From contig CBFHKX010000003.1 in assembly GCA_965656535.1 (NCBI GenBank), forward strand, positions 124,001 through 188,000: 64,000 bases of DNA. Reading direction: 5' to 3'. Both the position numbers and the translations under genes were made by a program. Origin of the DNA: Lishizhenia sp965656535. GTDB taxonomy: Bacteria; Bacteroidota; Bacteroidia; Flavobacteriales_D; Crocinitomicaceae. The notes below the pieces were generated by a model, which was not told where the DNA came from, made no database searches, and was given only the letters and a program-made list of their open reading frames with translations. Position 1 is the first letter of the stretch. The number at the start of each line of letters is the position of its first letter. Positions 52,978 through 63,649 of this stretch are shown in pieces.

Positions 52978-55206
52978 TTAATAATTTGGTGTTACCAATA
53001 ATTTTCAGTGTGGAACCATCGTCAAATTGAAGAATTTATAATCCTGGTGTTTTAGGATGAATAGGTCTACCTAAAATATCAAATACACCTATAATTTTTC
53101 TAACTATCCGATTATCCGCACTAATTATTTGCGAATATCGGAATTCTCCATTGAAATCGACTTGCTTTAAAAGGTAATAATTTAAAATATCCTTTATCTG
53201 TTTGTCGGCATACACATAAGAGAGTAAACCACTAGAATTACCAGCTCCCTTAATGATAGCTATGGTTTCCCAGCTTTCTAGTGTTTCAACTCGTCTCTCA
53301 AGTTGGAAATAAGCGTTGTTTCTTTCAGACAAAGTATTCCAGGTTACTCTATTTAACCCATTGTTAACCAAAATATTAAACTCTGTGAGTTCAACTGGCA
53401 GTGTAGTTCCGTTAATTAAACAGCCTTGGTTTCCGTAAAAAATTGCTTCTCCACCTTGTGAATTGTAATTCTGGAAGTCTCCATCGTTGCCAGTATTATT
53501 GGCTGTATTAAACCAATATTCTGTAGTTGTGAAATTTCCTAAGTTATCGGTTACGATGATATTTAGGTATCGATTTCCGCTATTGGTATTATTGATAAAG
53601 TTACCTGAAGTACTCCATTCAGAGTCGTTGTTAAATACCATGTATATTGGACCTTGACCACATAATCCTGTCCAATCTAAGGCATCATCACACAAGTTGG
53701 TATTTGCAAAGATAATTTGAGCATTAGCAGGAATTGCTTGATTTGTGCCGTCTACAAATAAACCAGGACAACCCGCAGCAAGATTGAGTTCTGAAATTTT
53801 TGTAGGGTTTGGTGTAAGCACATCTGTATAATCTGCATCGTAAGGTATTCCCGAATTATTTCCATATGTTATGCGCAATGAAGCTGAGTTTGCCGTAAAA
53901 CCCACACCGCTGTTTATAAAAATAAGCTCGTTAAAACCTTCTGGACAATTGTTAGTTGAACATGAGTTAGTTAAAAGACTGGTCAAGTAAGGTTGAGAAC
54001 AATTTGAAGCATCAAGTACAACAGTGATATCTGAATTATTACTGCTGCTCGTAATCGTAGGTTGGTCTGCCCTTAGTCGCACCCTATATCCATTTCCAGA
54101 AAGCGTTCCTGGTGGAATAGTGACATTGATAGTTCCGTTATTTTGCATCGTATTTAATTGTCCAATTATTACGGGAGAATTAAAAGTGCCATTTTGATCG
54201 GATAGTTCTGCATAAAATGTGTTGTTTTGACCTAATATTCCCGTAGAACTGAAAGAAATAGTTCCATTATCTCCAGAATTACAGCTCGTATTATAAGATA
54301 AAGAACTTACACTATTTATAGATAAGGAGTAGCCATTAGAGCAATATCCTGGGTTAACTAAGGAGTCGGTTATAAAACATTGTGTGTTATTTTGATCGGA
54401 TAATGTAAAAATAAAATTTCCAGTGTTTGCACTTCCGTTATTTAGAGTAAAAGTAGTGGGCGTGCCATAACTTATAGTAGAATTAGGCGTTATATTTCCT
54501 TGTCCAGAACTAATCGAGTAGGAGTTACCTAAATTGTTTCAATTTGGATTAAATGAGAAAGTAATAAAATCGTCTGAGAAATCTAAAGGTGTTGCATTAT
54601 CATTGCAGGTTACAGAGCTTAAACCACTATCTTGAATAAAACAGCTTACTGTTAAAACGCCTTCTAATCGAACATTGTCTATACCGCCATAATCACCACC
54701 ATTTTGTACTACTCTAATTTGAAATCCTACTGTATTTGTCCCATTTGGGATATTTAGTGTTTCAGTTATCCATCCGTTTGTACTTAAGTTAGAAATACCG
54801 TCAAATAATTGCACTTCATTTTGTGATACACCATTAATAATAAGTGTGTAAAATAAATCATCACCTGAGTCAAACTCAAATAAGTTATAGTCAACAGAAA
54901 TAGAGATGTTGGTATAAGCTGAAGTGTTTATTGATGGAAAAGTAAGTGTTTCACCTGCTCCAGATCCACAACTTCCATCTAAATCACGAATTCCCCAAAA
55001 TTGGTTGAGGTGATTTGGAGAAATTGAAGTTAAAATAGTTGCATAATCCCATTGGTCTGCTCCATTAGTGCAAGGAGGGGTTGAAAGTGTTATTGGGGTC
55101 CAAGTGTCTGCGTTGGTTTGTTCAAAGCTATTGATTGCGATTTGAGTTTGGGACAAGACAACTGATAAAAGCACAGTGCGTAGAAGTAAGAAACAAATTT
55201 ATACAT
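52978..55206 (-). pseudogene. T9SS-type secreted protein gene with several disabling changes
   Basis: On the minus strand an ATG (55206) followed by TAT AAA is out of frame with a clear signal peptide (ICFLLLRTVLLSVVLSQTQ); one extra A in the AAA run would join them. The body is interrupted by an in-frame TGA (54541-54539), and reads on in the same frame through 130 codons to 54148 and beyond. A TAA at 53038-53036 follows PKTPGL; the next codons, ILQFDDGSTLKIIG, look like the natural C terminus. The body contains repeated SDQN-type and Cys-containing beta domains and NLSERN/RVTWNT sequences of T9SS proteins. Three lesions argue for a true pseudogene. The end at 52978 is approximate. Confidence 0.75.
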
Positions 55207-55313
55207 AGAACCAATATCTGATGAAAATTAAATAATTCTTTTGGTTTCTGTATGAAGCGAAAATTATTAATTTATTAACAAGGCATTGATTTCGAACTTT
55301 TTAAATGTTAGAA

Positions 55314-55341
55314 ACAAAAAAAGTCCTAGTAAACTAGGACT
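55314..55341 (-). terminator. gltA: Terminator of gltA
   Basis: AGTCCTAG pairs with CTAGGACT around TAAA, and a T-run follows on the minus strand. Confidence 0.85.
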
Positions 55342-55364
55342 TTAATACAAATAATAATTTAGAC

Positions 55365-56651
55365 TTATCTTTTTGTGATATCTACATAATCTCTAACAGT
55401 AGAACCTGTGTATACTTGTCTTGGTCTACCAATCGGTTCATTATTTTCAATCATTTCTTTCCATTGTGCTATCCATCCTGGCAGTCTTCCTAAAGCGAAC
55501 ATTACTGTAAACATTTCAGTAGGAATTCCTAAAGCTCTATAAATAATACCTGAATAGAAATCAACATTAGGATATAAACCTCTTTTCACAAAGTACTCAT
55601 CTTCTAAAGCTACTTTCTCTAATTTTTTAGCGATTTCTAAAATTGGATCATCAATTCCTAATTTATCTAATACGTCATCACATGCTTTTTTGATTATTGT
55701 AGCACGTGGATCAAATGATTTATATACTCTATGCCCAAAGCCCATTAATCTAAAAGAATCCTCTTTATCTTTTGCTTTAGCAACCCATTTTTCTAAATCT
55801 CCTCCGTCTTCTTGAATTTGTGTTAACATTTCAATTACAGCTTGGTTTGCACCTCCATGTAATGGTCCCCACAAAGCAGATACACCCGCTGATATAGAAG
55901 CATACAAATTGGCTTGAGAAGAACCTACAATTCTTACAGTAGAAGCAGAGCAGTTTTGCTCGTGATCTGCATGTAAAATTAACAATTTGTTTAGCGCACT
56001 AACTACTACTGGATCTGCTTGGTATTCTTCAGTAGGCATTCCAAACATCATGTGTAAGAAGTTCTCGCAGTAACCTAGTTCATTTTTAGGATACATGATT
56101 GGATGACGCATAGCGTTTTTATACGACATCGCAGCCAATGTAGGCAATTTTGCTAATAATCTATGAATAGTCAAATCAACTGCTTCAGCTGGTCTTGAAG
56201 GGTCTTGCGACTCTGGATAAAATGTAGATAAAGAACAAACCATAGAAGCTAAAATACCCATTGGATGCGCTTTTGCTGGATAAGCTTCAAAGAATTGCTT
56301 CATGTCTTCATGAACAAGCGTGTGCTTTGTAATAGAAGTATTGAACTCTTCTAATTGCTTAGCAGTTGGTAATTCTCCGTAAATAACAAGATAAGCTACT
56401 TCAACAAATGAAGCTTGTTCTGCTAACTGCTCTATTGGATAACCTCTATATCTTAAAATACCTTTTTCTCCATCAAGAAAGGTTACTGCACTTTGTGTAG
56501 AACCTGTATTTTTAAAACCTGGATCTAAGGTGATATATCCTGTTGTTCCTCGCAATGATTTGATATCGATTGCTTTTTCGTTCTCTGAACCAATTACTAC
56601 TGGGAATTCATAAACTTTTCCGTCGAGTTCTAATTTAGCTACTTCGCTCAT
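55365..56651 (-). CDS. gltA: Citrate synthase
   Basis: A 428-residue type II citrate synthase, which condenses oxaloacetate and acetyl-CoA. It has LHADHEQNCSAS, GPLHGGANQAVIEML and GFGHRVYKSFDPRA, with catalytic His residues and, later, VDFYSGIIYRALG. The N-terminal beta domain (AKLELDGKVYEFPVV) is typical of the hexameric Gram-negative type. It is monocistronic, with a terminator. Confidence 0.97.
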   Translation of the reverse strand: MSEVAKLELDGKVYEFPVVIGSENEKAIDIKSLRGTTGYITLDPGFKNTGSTQSAVTFLDGEKGILRYRGYPIEQLAEQASFVEVAYLVIYGELPTAKQLEEFNTSITKHTLVHEDMKQFFEAYPAKAHPMGILASMVCSLSTFYPESQDPSRPAEAVDLTIHRLLAKLPTLAAMSYKNAMRHPIMYPKNELGYCENFLHMMFGMPTEEYQADPVVVSALNKLLILHADHEQNCSASTVRIVGSSQANLYASISAGVSALWGPLHGGANQAVIEMLTQIQEDGGDLEKWVAKAKDKEDSFRLMGFGHRVYKSFDPRATIIKKACDDVLDKLGIDDPILEIAKKLEKVALEDEYFVKRGLYPNVDFYSGIIYRALGIPTEMFTVMFALGRLPGWIAQWKEMIENNEPIGRPRQVYTGSTVRDYVDITKR

Positions 56652-56752
56652 TTGTTACTTATCTATTTCAATTTTACTACTAAAAAATATCGAGACTAAG
56701 ATATAAAACAAATTGGTTTCTCAAAGCTCAAAACTTACACTTATTTTAAAAA

Positions 56753-57268
56753 TTATTCTTTAAGAGACAAAGCTGGAATTAACTGCTCAGTAGATTGATA
56801 ACCTACGATTTTTTTTACTCTTCTTCCGTCACTACTTAAAATAGCAAAAGAAGGATAACTCATTTGTCCATCTAAAAGCAAAGCAGCTAACTGATGGTAA
56901 CCTCTTCTTCCAGAATTAACGAAAGTAAAGTTGGTATTATTAAAGCGAAGTGTATCTCGCTGTTCTGCATTTAATTTTACAGCAATGTAATTTTTGTTCA
57001 TATAACTCACAACAGCTTCGTTTTTAAAGGTAGATGCATCCATTTTTTTGCACCATCCACACCAGTCTGTATAAACATCGATGAACATATTTTTATTAGA
57101 AAATTTTGACAGTTCGACACCTTTCTCAAAGGAGAACCAAACAATATTACTATCGTTCTTTTCGATTTGAGAAAGTTGTTCATCTAACGACTCTGTTGGA
57201 AGAGTAGTCTGTTTTGTTTGTGCGCAACCCACTAAGATGAGCAATGCAAAAAGTGGTAATTTAAACAT
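56753..57268 (-). CDS. Thioredoxin-fold lipoprotein
   Basis: A 171-residue lipoprotein (signal ending LVGC) with a thioredoxin-like domain and the active-site motif WCGWCKKMD (about residues 69-77). GYHQLAALLLDG and then MSYPSFAILSSDG complete the fold with the cis-Pro. It may reduce disulfides or act as a thiol partner in the periplasm. It starts 1 bp after the peptidase gene's stop codon. Confidence 0.85.
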   Translation of the reverse strand: MFKLPLFALLILVGCAQTKQTTLPTESLDEQLSQIEKNDSNIVWFSFEKGVELSKFSNKNMFIDVYTDWCGWCKKMDASTFKNEAVVSYMNKNYIAVKLNAEQRDTLRFNNTNFTFVNSGRRGYHQLAALLLDGQMSYPSFAILSSDGRRVKKIVGYQSTEQLIPALSLKE

Positions 57269-57269
57269 C

Positions 57270-59459
57270 TTACAAGTTTTCTAGAGTATATTCGTACATC
57301 ATTCTAAAGAGATGATTACGCGTATTACCACCGTAAATACCATGGCTTTTATTTGGGTAAATAAATAAATCGAAGTCTTTATCTGCTTTCACTAACGCAT
57401 TTATCATTTCCATACTGTTTTGATAATGCACATTATCGTCACCTGAACCATGAATTAAGAAGTACTTTCCTTTCAGTTTATCTACATGGTTAATAGGCGA
57501 ATTATCGTCGTACCCTTCTGGGTTTTCTTGCGGGGTGCGCATAAACCGTTCTGTGTAAATATTATCGTAGTATCTCCAGTTTGTAACCGGTGCAACTGCA
57601 ATCCCCATTTTAAAGATATCTGCTCCTTTTGTCATTGCTAAAGAAGTCATGTATCCGCCATAACTCCAACCCATAATACCAATACGTTCTTTATCTACGT
57701 AGGATAAGGTTTGGAGTTCTTTTGCAGATGCAATTAAGTCTTCCGTTTCTAATTTACCTAGTTGTAGATAGGTAGCCTTTTTAAAATTAGCTCCTCTGTA
57801 CATGGTACCGCGCGGATCTACACTAAAAACTATATATCCAGCTTGTGCTAGAAGTTGATGATAGGCGAAGTTTACACCTCCAAATTGGTCTTTTACCATG
57901 TTACTACCTGGTCCGCAATACACATTGTAATAAACGGGGTATTTTCTATTTGGGTCAAAGTTTTTAGGCTTTATCATCCAAGCGTTTAATGGCGTGCCGT
58001 CATGACCTTCAATAGTCAAAAACTCTTTAGGTTGAAAATCATACTGTTTTAAAACAATCTTGAAAATTTCATTATCTTCTAAAACCTCAAGTTGTTCACC
58101 TGTGCTGTTGTGTAAAGTAATTTCTTCTGGTGAATTTGCATTCGTCCACGCATTTATATAATACTTCATTCCAGTGCTGAAGTCTGCATCGTTGTATCCT
58201 TTTTTCTGGTGCAGTTTTCTTTTGTTGGTTCCGTCTAATTGTATGGCATACAATCCTTTATAAATAGCTCCTTCTTCTGCAGAGGTGTAGTAAATGGTGT
58301 TAGAGGTTTCATTTATTCCTTTAAATTCAATTACGTCCCAATTTCCTTTTGTTATTTGTGTAGAACTGCCATCTAAACCAATCTTATAGATATGATTAAA
58401 ACCATCTTTTTCACTTGTTCTGATAAAAGAAGTTCCATCGTTTAAAAAAATAAGGTTGTCGTCTATTTCTACATAAGCTTTGTCAAGCTCTTCATAAACA
58501 ATAGTATTGTCGTACTTTTTATTAGTTGCATCAACCCAATTGTATTTTAAATGATTTTGATGTCTATTCAATGTTAGTAGCATTAACTTGTTTTCTGTTG
58601 CACTCCACTTTAAACGAGGGATGTACTCATACTCACCTAGATTTATTTTTTTAGACTTTCCTGTTTTTGCACAAGCTATGTGGGCAGTAACAATACTATT
58701 GTCTTCTCCAGTTTTCGGATATTTAAAAGTGTATAATTCAGGATATAGTGCATTGTAATATTTGATCGTGTATTCTTTTACTTCGGCTTCATCAAATTTT
58801 AAATATGCTATGTATTTTGAGTCTGGCGACCATTCGAAGCCTTTCGTTATTGCAAATTCTTCTTCGTATACCCAATCTGTTGTGCCGTTAATGGTTTTGT
58901 TTATTTCTCCATCCTTTGTTATTTGCTTAATTTTGTTTTTCTCCAAATCACGTACATAAATATTGTTTTTGTGTATGTAAGCAACCTTTTTTCCATCTGG
59001 CGAATACTCTGCTAAAGTTTGAGGTTTGTGTTTTTGATCTAAAGCAGTAAGTTTTTTGCTTTGAAAATCGTATAAGTAATAGACAGCAGAGAAACTTCTT
59101 CTATAAATCTTTTCTTGCTCTGTTGTGAGTAATAACTTAGTTTCATCTGCATTAAAGAAATAGCTTGAAATTTTTAGAGGTGTACCGTCTACAGTTATAT
59201 CTTTACCTGCCAAAAGAATTTCTCCAACACCCTTACTATCTGTGAAACTATACTTGACAATATTTTTTAATTTATCCGCAGATTCGAACTTTGTAAAGTG
59301 TTCACCGTCATTCATAGATCTAAAGCCAGACACTCCTTGTCCGTAAAAAGTATAATCTTTCCAAATGGATTCTACAGTTATTTCTTTTTTCTCTGAATTG
59401 GTTTGTCCAATAGAAATAAATGAAACCAATATCAATAAAATGGAGAGGTAATTTTTCAT
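57270..59459 (-). CDS. Dipeptidyl-peptidase IV family (S9B) protease
   Basis: A 729-residue exported protease: signal peptide (about 1-18, SIGQ), an N-terminal beta-propeller with the Glu pair that binds the substrate N terminus (WVYEEEFAITKGFEWSPDS), and an alpha/beta-hydrolase domain. The catalytic Ser is in GIMGWSYGGYMTS, the Asp in HGSGDDNVHYQNS and the His in NKSHGIYG. DPP IV removes X-Pro or X-Ala dipeptides, an important way of using peptides in Bacteroidota. I chose the ATG at 59459, since 26 upstream codons in frame do not look like a signal peptide. Confidence 0.94.
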   Translation of the reverse strand: MKNYLSILLILVSFISIGQTNSEKKEITVESIWKDYTFYGQGVSGFRSMNDGEHFTKFESADKLKNIVKYSFTDSKGVGEILLAGKDITVDGTPLKISSYFFNADETKLLLTTEQEKIYRRSFSAVYYLYDFQSKKLTALDQKHKPQTLAEYSPDGKKVAYIHKNNIYVRDLEKNKIKQITKDGEINKTINGTTDWVYEEEFAITKGFEWSPDSKYIAYLKFDEAEVKEYTIKYYNALYPELYTFKYPKTGEDNSIVTAHIACAKTGKSKKINLGEYEYIPRLKWSATENKLMLLTLNRHQNHLKYNWVDATNKKYDNTIVYEELDKAYVEIDDNLIFLNDGTSFIRTSEKDGFNHIYKIGLDGSSTQITKGNWDVIEFKGINETSNTIYYTSAEEGAIYKGLYAIQLDGTNKRKLHQKKGYNDADFSTGMKYYINAWTNANSPEEITLHNSTGEQLEVLEDNEIFKIVLKQYDFQPKEFLTIEGHDGTPLNAWMIKPKNFDPNRKYPVYYNVYCGPGSNMVKDQFGGVNFAYHQLLAQAGYIVFSVDPRGTMYRGANFKKATYLQLGKLETEDLIASAKELQTLSYVDKERIGIMGWSYGGYMTSLAMTKGADIFKMGIAVAPVTNWRYYDNIYTERFMRTPQENPEGYDDNSPINHVDKLKGKYFLIHGSGDDNVHYQNSMEMINALVKADKDFDLFIYPNKSHGIYGGNTRNHLFRMMYEYTLENL

Positions 59460-59855
59460 CTTGTATATACGATTGTTTTTGCGAAAATAAGGATAATTAG
59501 TTTTGATTAAAACTCCAATTAAAATATCTATTCGCATTATAGAATATAATTAAAATGTTTTTTTCGATTAATAAGCGATGTACTTTATTCACATTCATTT
59601 GAAGACGAAATAAGAAATTGTTAACAATTAAGTAACCTTTGTGCGGTTAAAATGACTTAATTTTGTCGTGAAAATTCGTGTGTGATATCCTAGACAGTAA
59701 TCAATTTTACTCGAAACCATATACGAATAGAAGGACAGAAAAAAAAGAATGCACTTAAATTTAATGCTCGACATTCAATTGAATAGGCCATCTATCTTTA
59801 GGCTTGTTAGTAAGTCCATATTAATCAGCAAATTTTAACATCAAATATAACAAGT
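59460..59855. other. Divergent intergenic region
   Basis: About 400 bp between the peptidase gene (minus) and the lamin-tail gene (plus). A TAATTTTG (59658-59665) with a TTG 16 bp upstream is a possible plus-strand promoter with a leader of about 190 nt, though the spacer is short. No open frame or strong hairpin was seen. Confidence 0.45.
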
Positions 59856-60851
59856 ATGAAAAAAGTTTTACTTTTTGTAGGTTTATTAACTGGGTTTGGA
59901 ACAACAGCGCAAGATTGTTCTGACTTATTTATCTCTGAGTACGTAGAGGGATGGAGTAATAATAAAGCATTGGAGATTTACAATCCAACAAATGCTTCTA
60001 TTGATTTATCGCAATATTTTGTTGCTCGTTTTTCAAACGGTTCTACAACCGCTGGTGCTGCACAGTCTGTTCAGTTAACAGGTACAGTTGATGCATATGG
60101 AACTTACGTAGCTGTTTTAGATAAGAGAGATGCAAATGGTACGGGACAAAATGCTCCTGTTTGGGATTCTCTTCAAGCAAAAGCAGATGGGTTTTACACA
60201 CCAGAGTATACAGTATCTAGTGCTTTTTACTTCAATGGAAACGATGCAATCGTTTTAGGTAAAGGTTCTTTTGATAACGTAGCAGGTGCGCAAGTTGTAG
60301 ATATTTTTGGTAAGATTGGAGAAGATCCAGGAGATGCATGGTCTTCTGCTTTCCCATACACAGGTCAAGGTGTAGCATTAACGAAAGATCATTCTTTAAT
60401 TAGAAAATCTACAATTTTAAAAGGAGAAACGAACTTCCAAGTTTCTTTTTTCAATGCACTAGCAGAATATGATTCAATTCCACCAGTTGTTGTAAGGTTA
60501 GATGCAAATGGAGATACATTATTTGCTCAATCGGGAGATCCAATTGTTGATGGAAACTGGTCTTCATTAGGTGAACATGCTTGTGATTGTGCACCGTTAT
60601 CTACTCAGGATATTGAGGATGTTCGTTTTACGGTATTTCCAAACCCGTCAGTAGATGGTGTTGTTTATGTAAAATCAAACATAAACATTTCTTCAATTGA
60701 AGTTGTAAATGGATTAGGTCAAACTGTTGTAAATCAATTAGCTGTTGGTAAATTTAATACGGTTCAATTACCAGCGAATAAAGGACTATATTTCTTGCAA
60801 ATTGAAGCATCAAATGGTTCTGTTACTACAAAAAGAGTAGTGATTAAATAA
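59856..60851 (+). CDS. T9SS-secreted lamin-tail-domain protein
   Basis: A 331-residue secreted protein: signal peptide (about 1-18, TTAQ), a lamin-tail (LTD) domain (DLFISEYVEGWSNNKALEIY to about residue 205), a short Cys-containing stretch and a T9SS type A sorting domain (VFPNPSVDG... to GLYFLQI and VVIK). LTD domains often accompany secreted nucleases and phosphatases and may bind nucleic acid or surfaces. It is followed by a terminator and a TonB-dependent receptor gene. Confidence 0.88.
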   Translation: MKKVLLFVGLLTGFGTTAQDCSDLFISEYVEGWSNNKALEIYNPTNASIDLSQYFVARFSNGSTTAGAAQSVQLTGTVDAYGTYVAVLDKRDANGTGQNAPVWDSLQAKADGFYTPEYTVSSAFYFNGNDAIVLGKGSFDNVAGAQVVDIFGKIGEDPGDAWSSAFPYTGQGVALTKDHSLIRKSTILKGETNFQVSFFNALAEYDSIPPVVVRLDANGDTLFAQSGDPIVDGNWSSLGEHACDCAPLSTQDIEDVRFTVFPNPSVDGVVYVKSNINISSIEVVNGLGQTVVNQLAVGKFNTVQLPANKGLYFLQIEASNGSVTTKRVVIK

Positions 60852-60864
60852 GTTTAAAAATGCT

Positions 60865-60895
60865 AAAAGGAGTACTTAGGTACTCCTTTTTTTTA
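60865..60895 (+). terminator. Terminator after the lamin-tail gene
   Basis: AAAAGGAGTAC pairs perfectly with GTACTCCTTTT around TTAG, followed by a T-run. Confidence 0.9.
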
Positions 60896-60904
60896 TTATA
60901 AAAA

Positions 60905-63628
60905 ATGAAGTTAATAAGCTGTTTACTCGTGTTTTTTCCTTTCCTGGTTTTTGCGCAGAAAGGAATGATTAAAGGAAAAGTTATAGATAGTAAAACAAAT
61001 CAAGAAATTATTGGAGCATATGTTTACATAACAGATGCGTACAGAACGAAGTCTGAAATAGATGGTTCTTATCAAATAGAAAATTTACCTTATGGTAAAT
61101 ACTTGGCTAGGGTAACCATGTTTTCTTATGACACTACTTATCTGGAATTTAATATAAATAAATCTTTAGTAACTAGAGATATATTTTTAGGAGATGCACA
61201 AGAGTTTGATGAAGTTGAGGTAATTGCCCAATTGGCACAAGATAGAAAAACGCCAGTTGCTGTATCTACAATTTCACCAAAACAATTAAACGAAGAGCTT
61301 GGCTCTCAAGATTTACCTATGATTTTAAACACCACTCCCGGTGTACATGCTACGCAAACTGGTGGAGGTGATGGAGATGCAAGAATTTCAATTCGCGGAT
61401 TTAGTCAGCGAAACGTTGGTGTTTTAATTGACGGTGTTCCTGTAAATGATATGGAGAATGGAGCTGTTTATTGGAGTAATTGGTTTGGTTTAGATCAAAT
61501 TACACAACAAATACAGGTACAAAGAGGTTTGGGAGCAACTAAGTTAGCTTTACCGTCTGTTGGAGGAACAATGAATATTTTAACAGCTGGAACAGCAGGT
61601 AACAGAAGCTTAAAATTTAGACAAGAATATGGTACTGGAAGTTTTCTACGCTCTTCCATTTCTTATAATAGTGGGAAATTAAAAAATGGTTGGGGAGCCG
61701 TGTTTTCTGCATCTTATAAACAAGGAGATGGTTGGGTAGACGGACTCTTTACTCAAGGAGCATTTTATTATTTAAAAGTACAAAAAAGATCAGGAAAGCA
61801 TTTAACCTCATTCAGTGTTTTTGGTGCACCGCAAAAGCATGGACAACGTTCTTTCTCTCAAAATGTGGAGTATTGGGATACTCAATTTGCTAGAGATTTA
61901 GGTATTAATGCTTCAGATACTGCAGGAAATAATAGAGGAATTCGATTTAATGAACATCATGGAACGGCAGAAAACGGTGTAGAAGCAGATTACGGGAATG
62001 TGAAAAGTGAGCGAATGAATTTTTATCACAAACCACAAATTACCCTTAAAGATTTCTGGAAAATTAATAAAAATTTCGCGTGGTCTAACATCGCTTATGT
62101 GTCTATTGGTAGAGGAGGTGGACAAAGAGCTAGAAATGCAAGTGCATTAATTAGAGACGACCAAGGATATATAGACTGGGATAGTATTTATACCGCCAAT
62201 CAGCAAATAAGTTTATTTGGAACTACTGTTTCAACGGCTGATCCTGCTTACGACCCAGTTTTACTGAAGTCTTCCCAAATACTTACAAATTCTATCAACA
62301 ACCATTTTTGGATAGGAGGTTTGAGTCAATTTGATTGGAAAATAAATGATTTTTGGACGGCTGCAGGAGGTATAGACTACAGATACTACGAAGGCGCTCA
62401 TTGGGTAGAAGTAGCAGATTTATTAGGAGGTGATTATTTTGTAAACACTCAAAATCAAAACAGTGCTTCTCCTATGAATCGAGTAGGTGACAAGATAGGT
62501 TGGAATCCATGGCACAATGATAGATTAGCTAAAGTACAATGGTTAGGTTCTTTTGCACAAATAGAGTATGAAAAAGGAAGATGGACAGCCTTTGCAAATG
62601 CTTCTGGTGCTGTAAATAGCTATCAAGGAATTGACTACTTTCAAAAAAGACAGCTTGAAATTGGAGATACTTTATTGTTGATTGGAGCTAACGATACCGT
62701 TAATTATAACGGTCAAACCTACACATCTAACAGTGAAGGTCTGACATACAATACAACAGAAGTGAAAAGAATACCAGGAGGAACACTTAAAGCTGGAGCA
62801 AACTTTAACTTCACCGAAAACTCTAACGTGTTTATGAATGCAGGATATCTGTCCAGAACACCTTTGTTTAACAACGTTATTAACACGGATAACAATCGCT
62901 TTTTTGAAAATACCGTAAACGAAGTAATCATTGCATTTGAGGCAGGTTACGGGTATAGATCAAAAAAATTAAGTTTCAACGTAAATGCATATCATACACA
63001 ATGGAAGAACAAGCCTTTTCCATTCGGTTTAAGTATACCTGATCCAAATGATCCACAAGAGTTTTTACGCGTAAATATAGACGGAATGGATGCCTTGCAC
63101 ATGGGGATAGAATTTGACGGTGCATATCGCATTTCAAAACAACTGACCCTAGAAGGTATGGTTTCTTTAGGAGATTGGACATGGCAATCGGAAGAAACAG
63201 TTGAGGTGCTTGGTACAACCGTATCCTTTGATGCGCGAGGAGTACACGTTGGAGATGCTGCTCAAACAACCGGAGCGCTGTCTTTAAAGTATAACTTCTT
63301 AAAGTCAGGATACATTAAAGCACAATACATCTATTTTGCTAACTATTATGCAGATTTCGATCCTTTCAGTTTACAAGGAGAAAATGCAGGTAGAGAGTCT
63401 TGGAAAATGCCGAATTATGGATTGTTGAACGTTTTTGCAGGCTATAATTTTAAATTTGGAAAACACCAACTCGCATTTCGAACAGGAATTAATAACGCGC
63501 TTAATACAATGTATATTTCTGATGCTCGAAACAACAGAGATGACACATCAGATTTTGATGCAAATAGTGCTCAAGTATTTTTTGGACAAGGGTTCAGATT
63601 TAACTTTAGTTTGACCTACGAATTTTAA
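60905..63628 (+). CDS. TonB-dependent outer-membrane receptor
   Basis: A 907-residue receptor: signal peptide (about 1-17, FAQ), a carboxypeptidase-regulatory-like domain (GMIKGKVIDSKTNQEIIGAY, about 20-95), a plug domain (LPMILNTTPGVHATQ, then ISIRGFSQRNVGVLIDGVPV) and a 22-strand-type barrel ending FRFNFSLTYEF. TonB-dependent receptors import large or rare substrates. Here the substrate is unknown, but the gene lies between an LTD protein and an OB-fold-like secreted protein. No SusD partner is visible within the window. Confidence 0.93.
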   Translation: MKLISCLLVFFPFLVFAQKGMIKGKVIDSKTNQEIIGAYVYITDAYRTKSEIDGSYQIENLPYGKYLARVTMFSYDTTYLEFNINKSLVTRDIFLGDAQEFDEVEVIAQLAQDRKTPVAVSTISPKQLNEELGSQDLPMILNTTPGVHATQTGGGDGDARISIRGFSQRNVGVLIDGVPVNDMENGAVYWSNWFGLDQITQQIQVQRGLGATKLALPSVGGTMNILTAGTAGNRSLKFRQEYGTGSFLRSSISYNSGKLKNGWGAVFSASYKQGDGWVDGLFTQGAFYYLKVQKRSGKHLTSFSVFGAPQKHGQRSFSQNVEYWDTQFARDLGINASDTAGNNRGIRFNEHHGTAENGVEADYGNVKSERMNFYHKPQITLKDFWKINKNFAWSNIAYVSIGRGGGQRARNASALIRDDQGYIDWDSIYTANQQISLFGTTVSTADPAYDPVLLKSSQILTNSINNHFWIGGLSQFDWKINDFWTAAGGIDYRYYEGAHWVEVADLLGGDYFVNTQNQNSASPMNRVGDKIGWNPWHNDRLAKVQWLGSFAQIEYEKGRWTAFANASGAVNSYQGIDYFQKRQLEIGDTLLLIGANDTVNYNGQTYTSNSEGLTYNTTEVKRIPGGTLKAGANFNFTENSNVFMNAGYLSRTPLFNNVINTDNNRFFENTVNEVIIAFEAGYGYRSKKLSFNVNAYHTQWKNKPFPFGLSIPDPNDPQEFLRVNIDGMDALHMGIEFDGAYRISKQLTLEGMVSLGDWTWQSEETVEVLGTTVSFDARGVHVGDAAQTTGALSLKYNFLKSGYIKAQYIYFANYYADFDPFSLQGENAGRESWKMPNYGLLNVFAGYNFKFGKHQLAFRTGINNALNTMYISDARNNRDDTSDFDANSAQVFFGQGFRFNFSLTYEF

Positions 63629-63649
63629 AATAAGATATAAAAATAGAAA

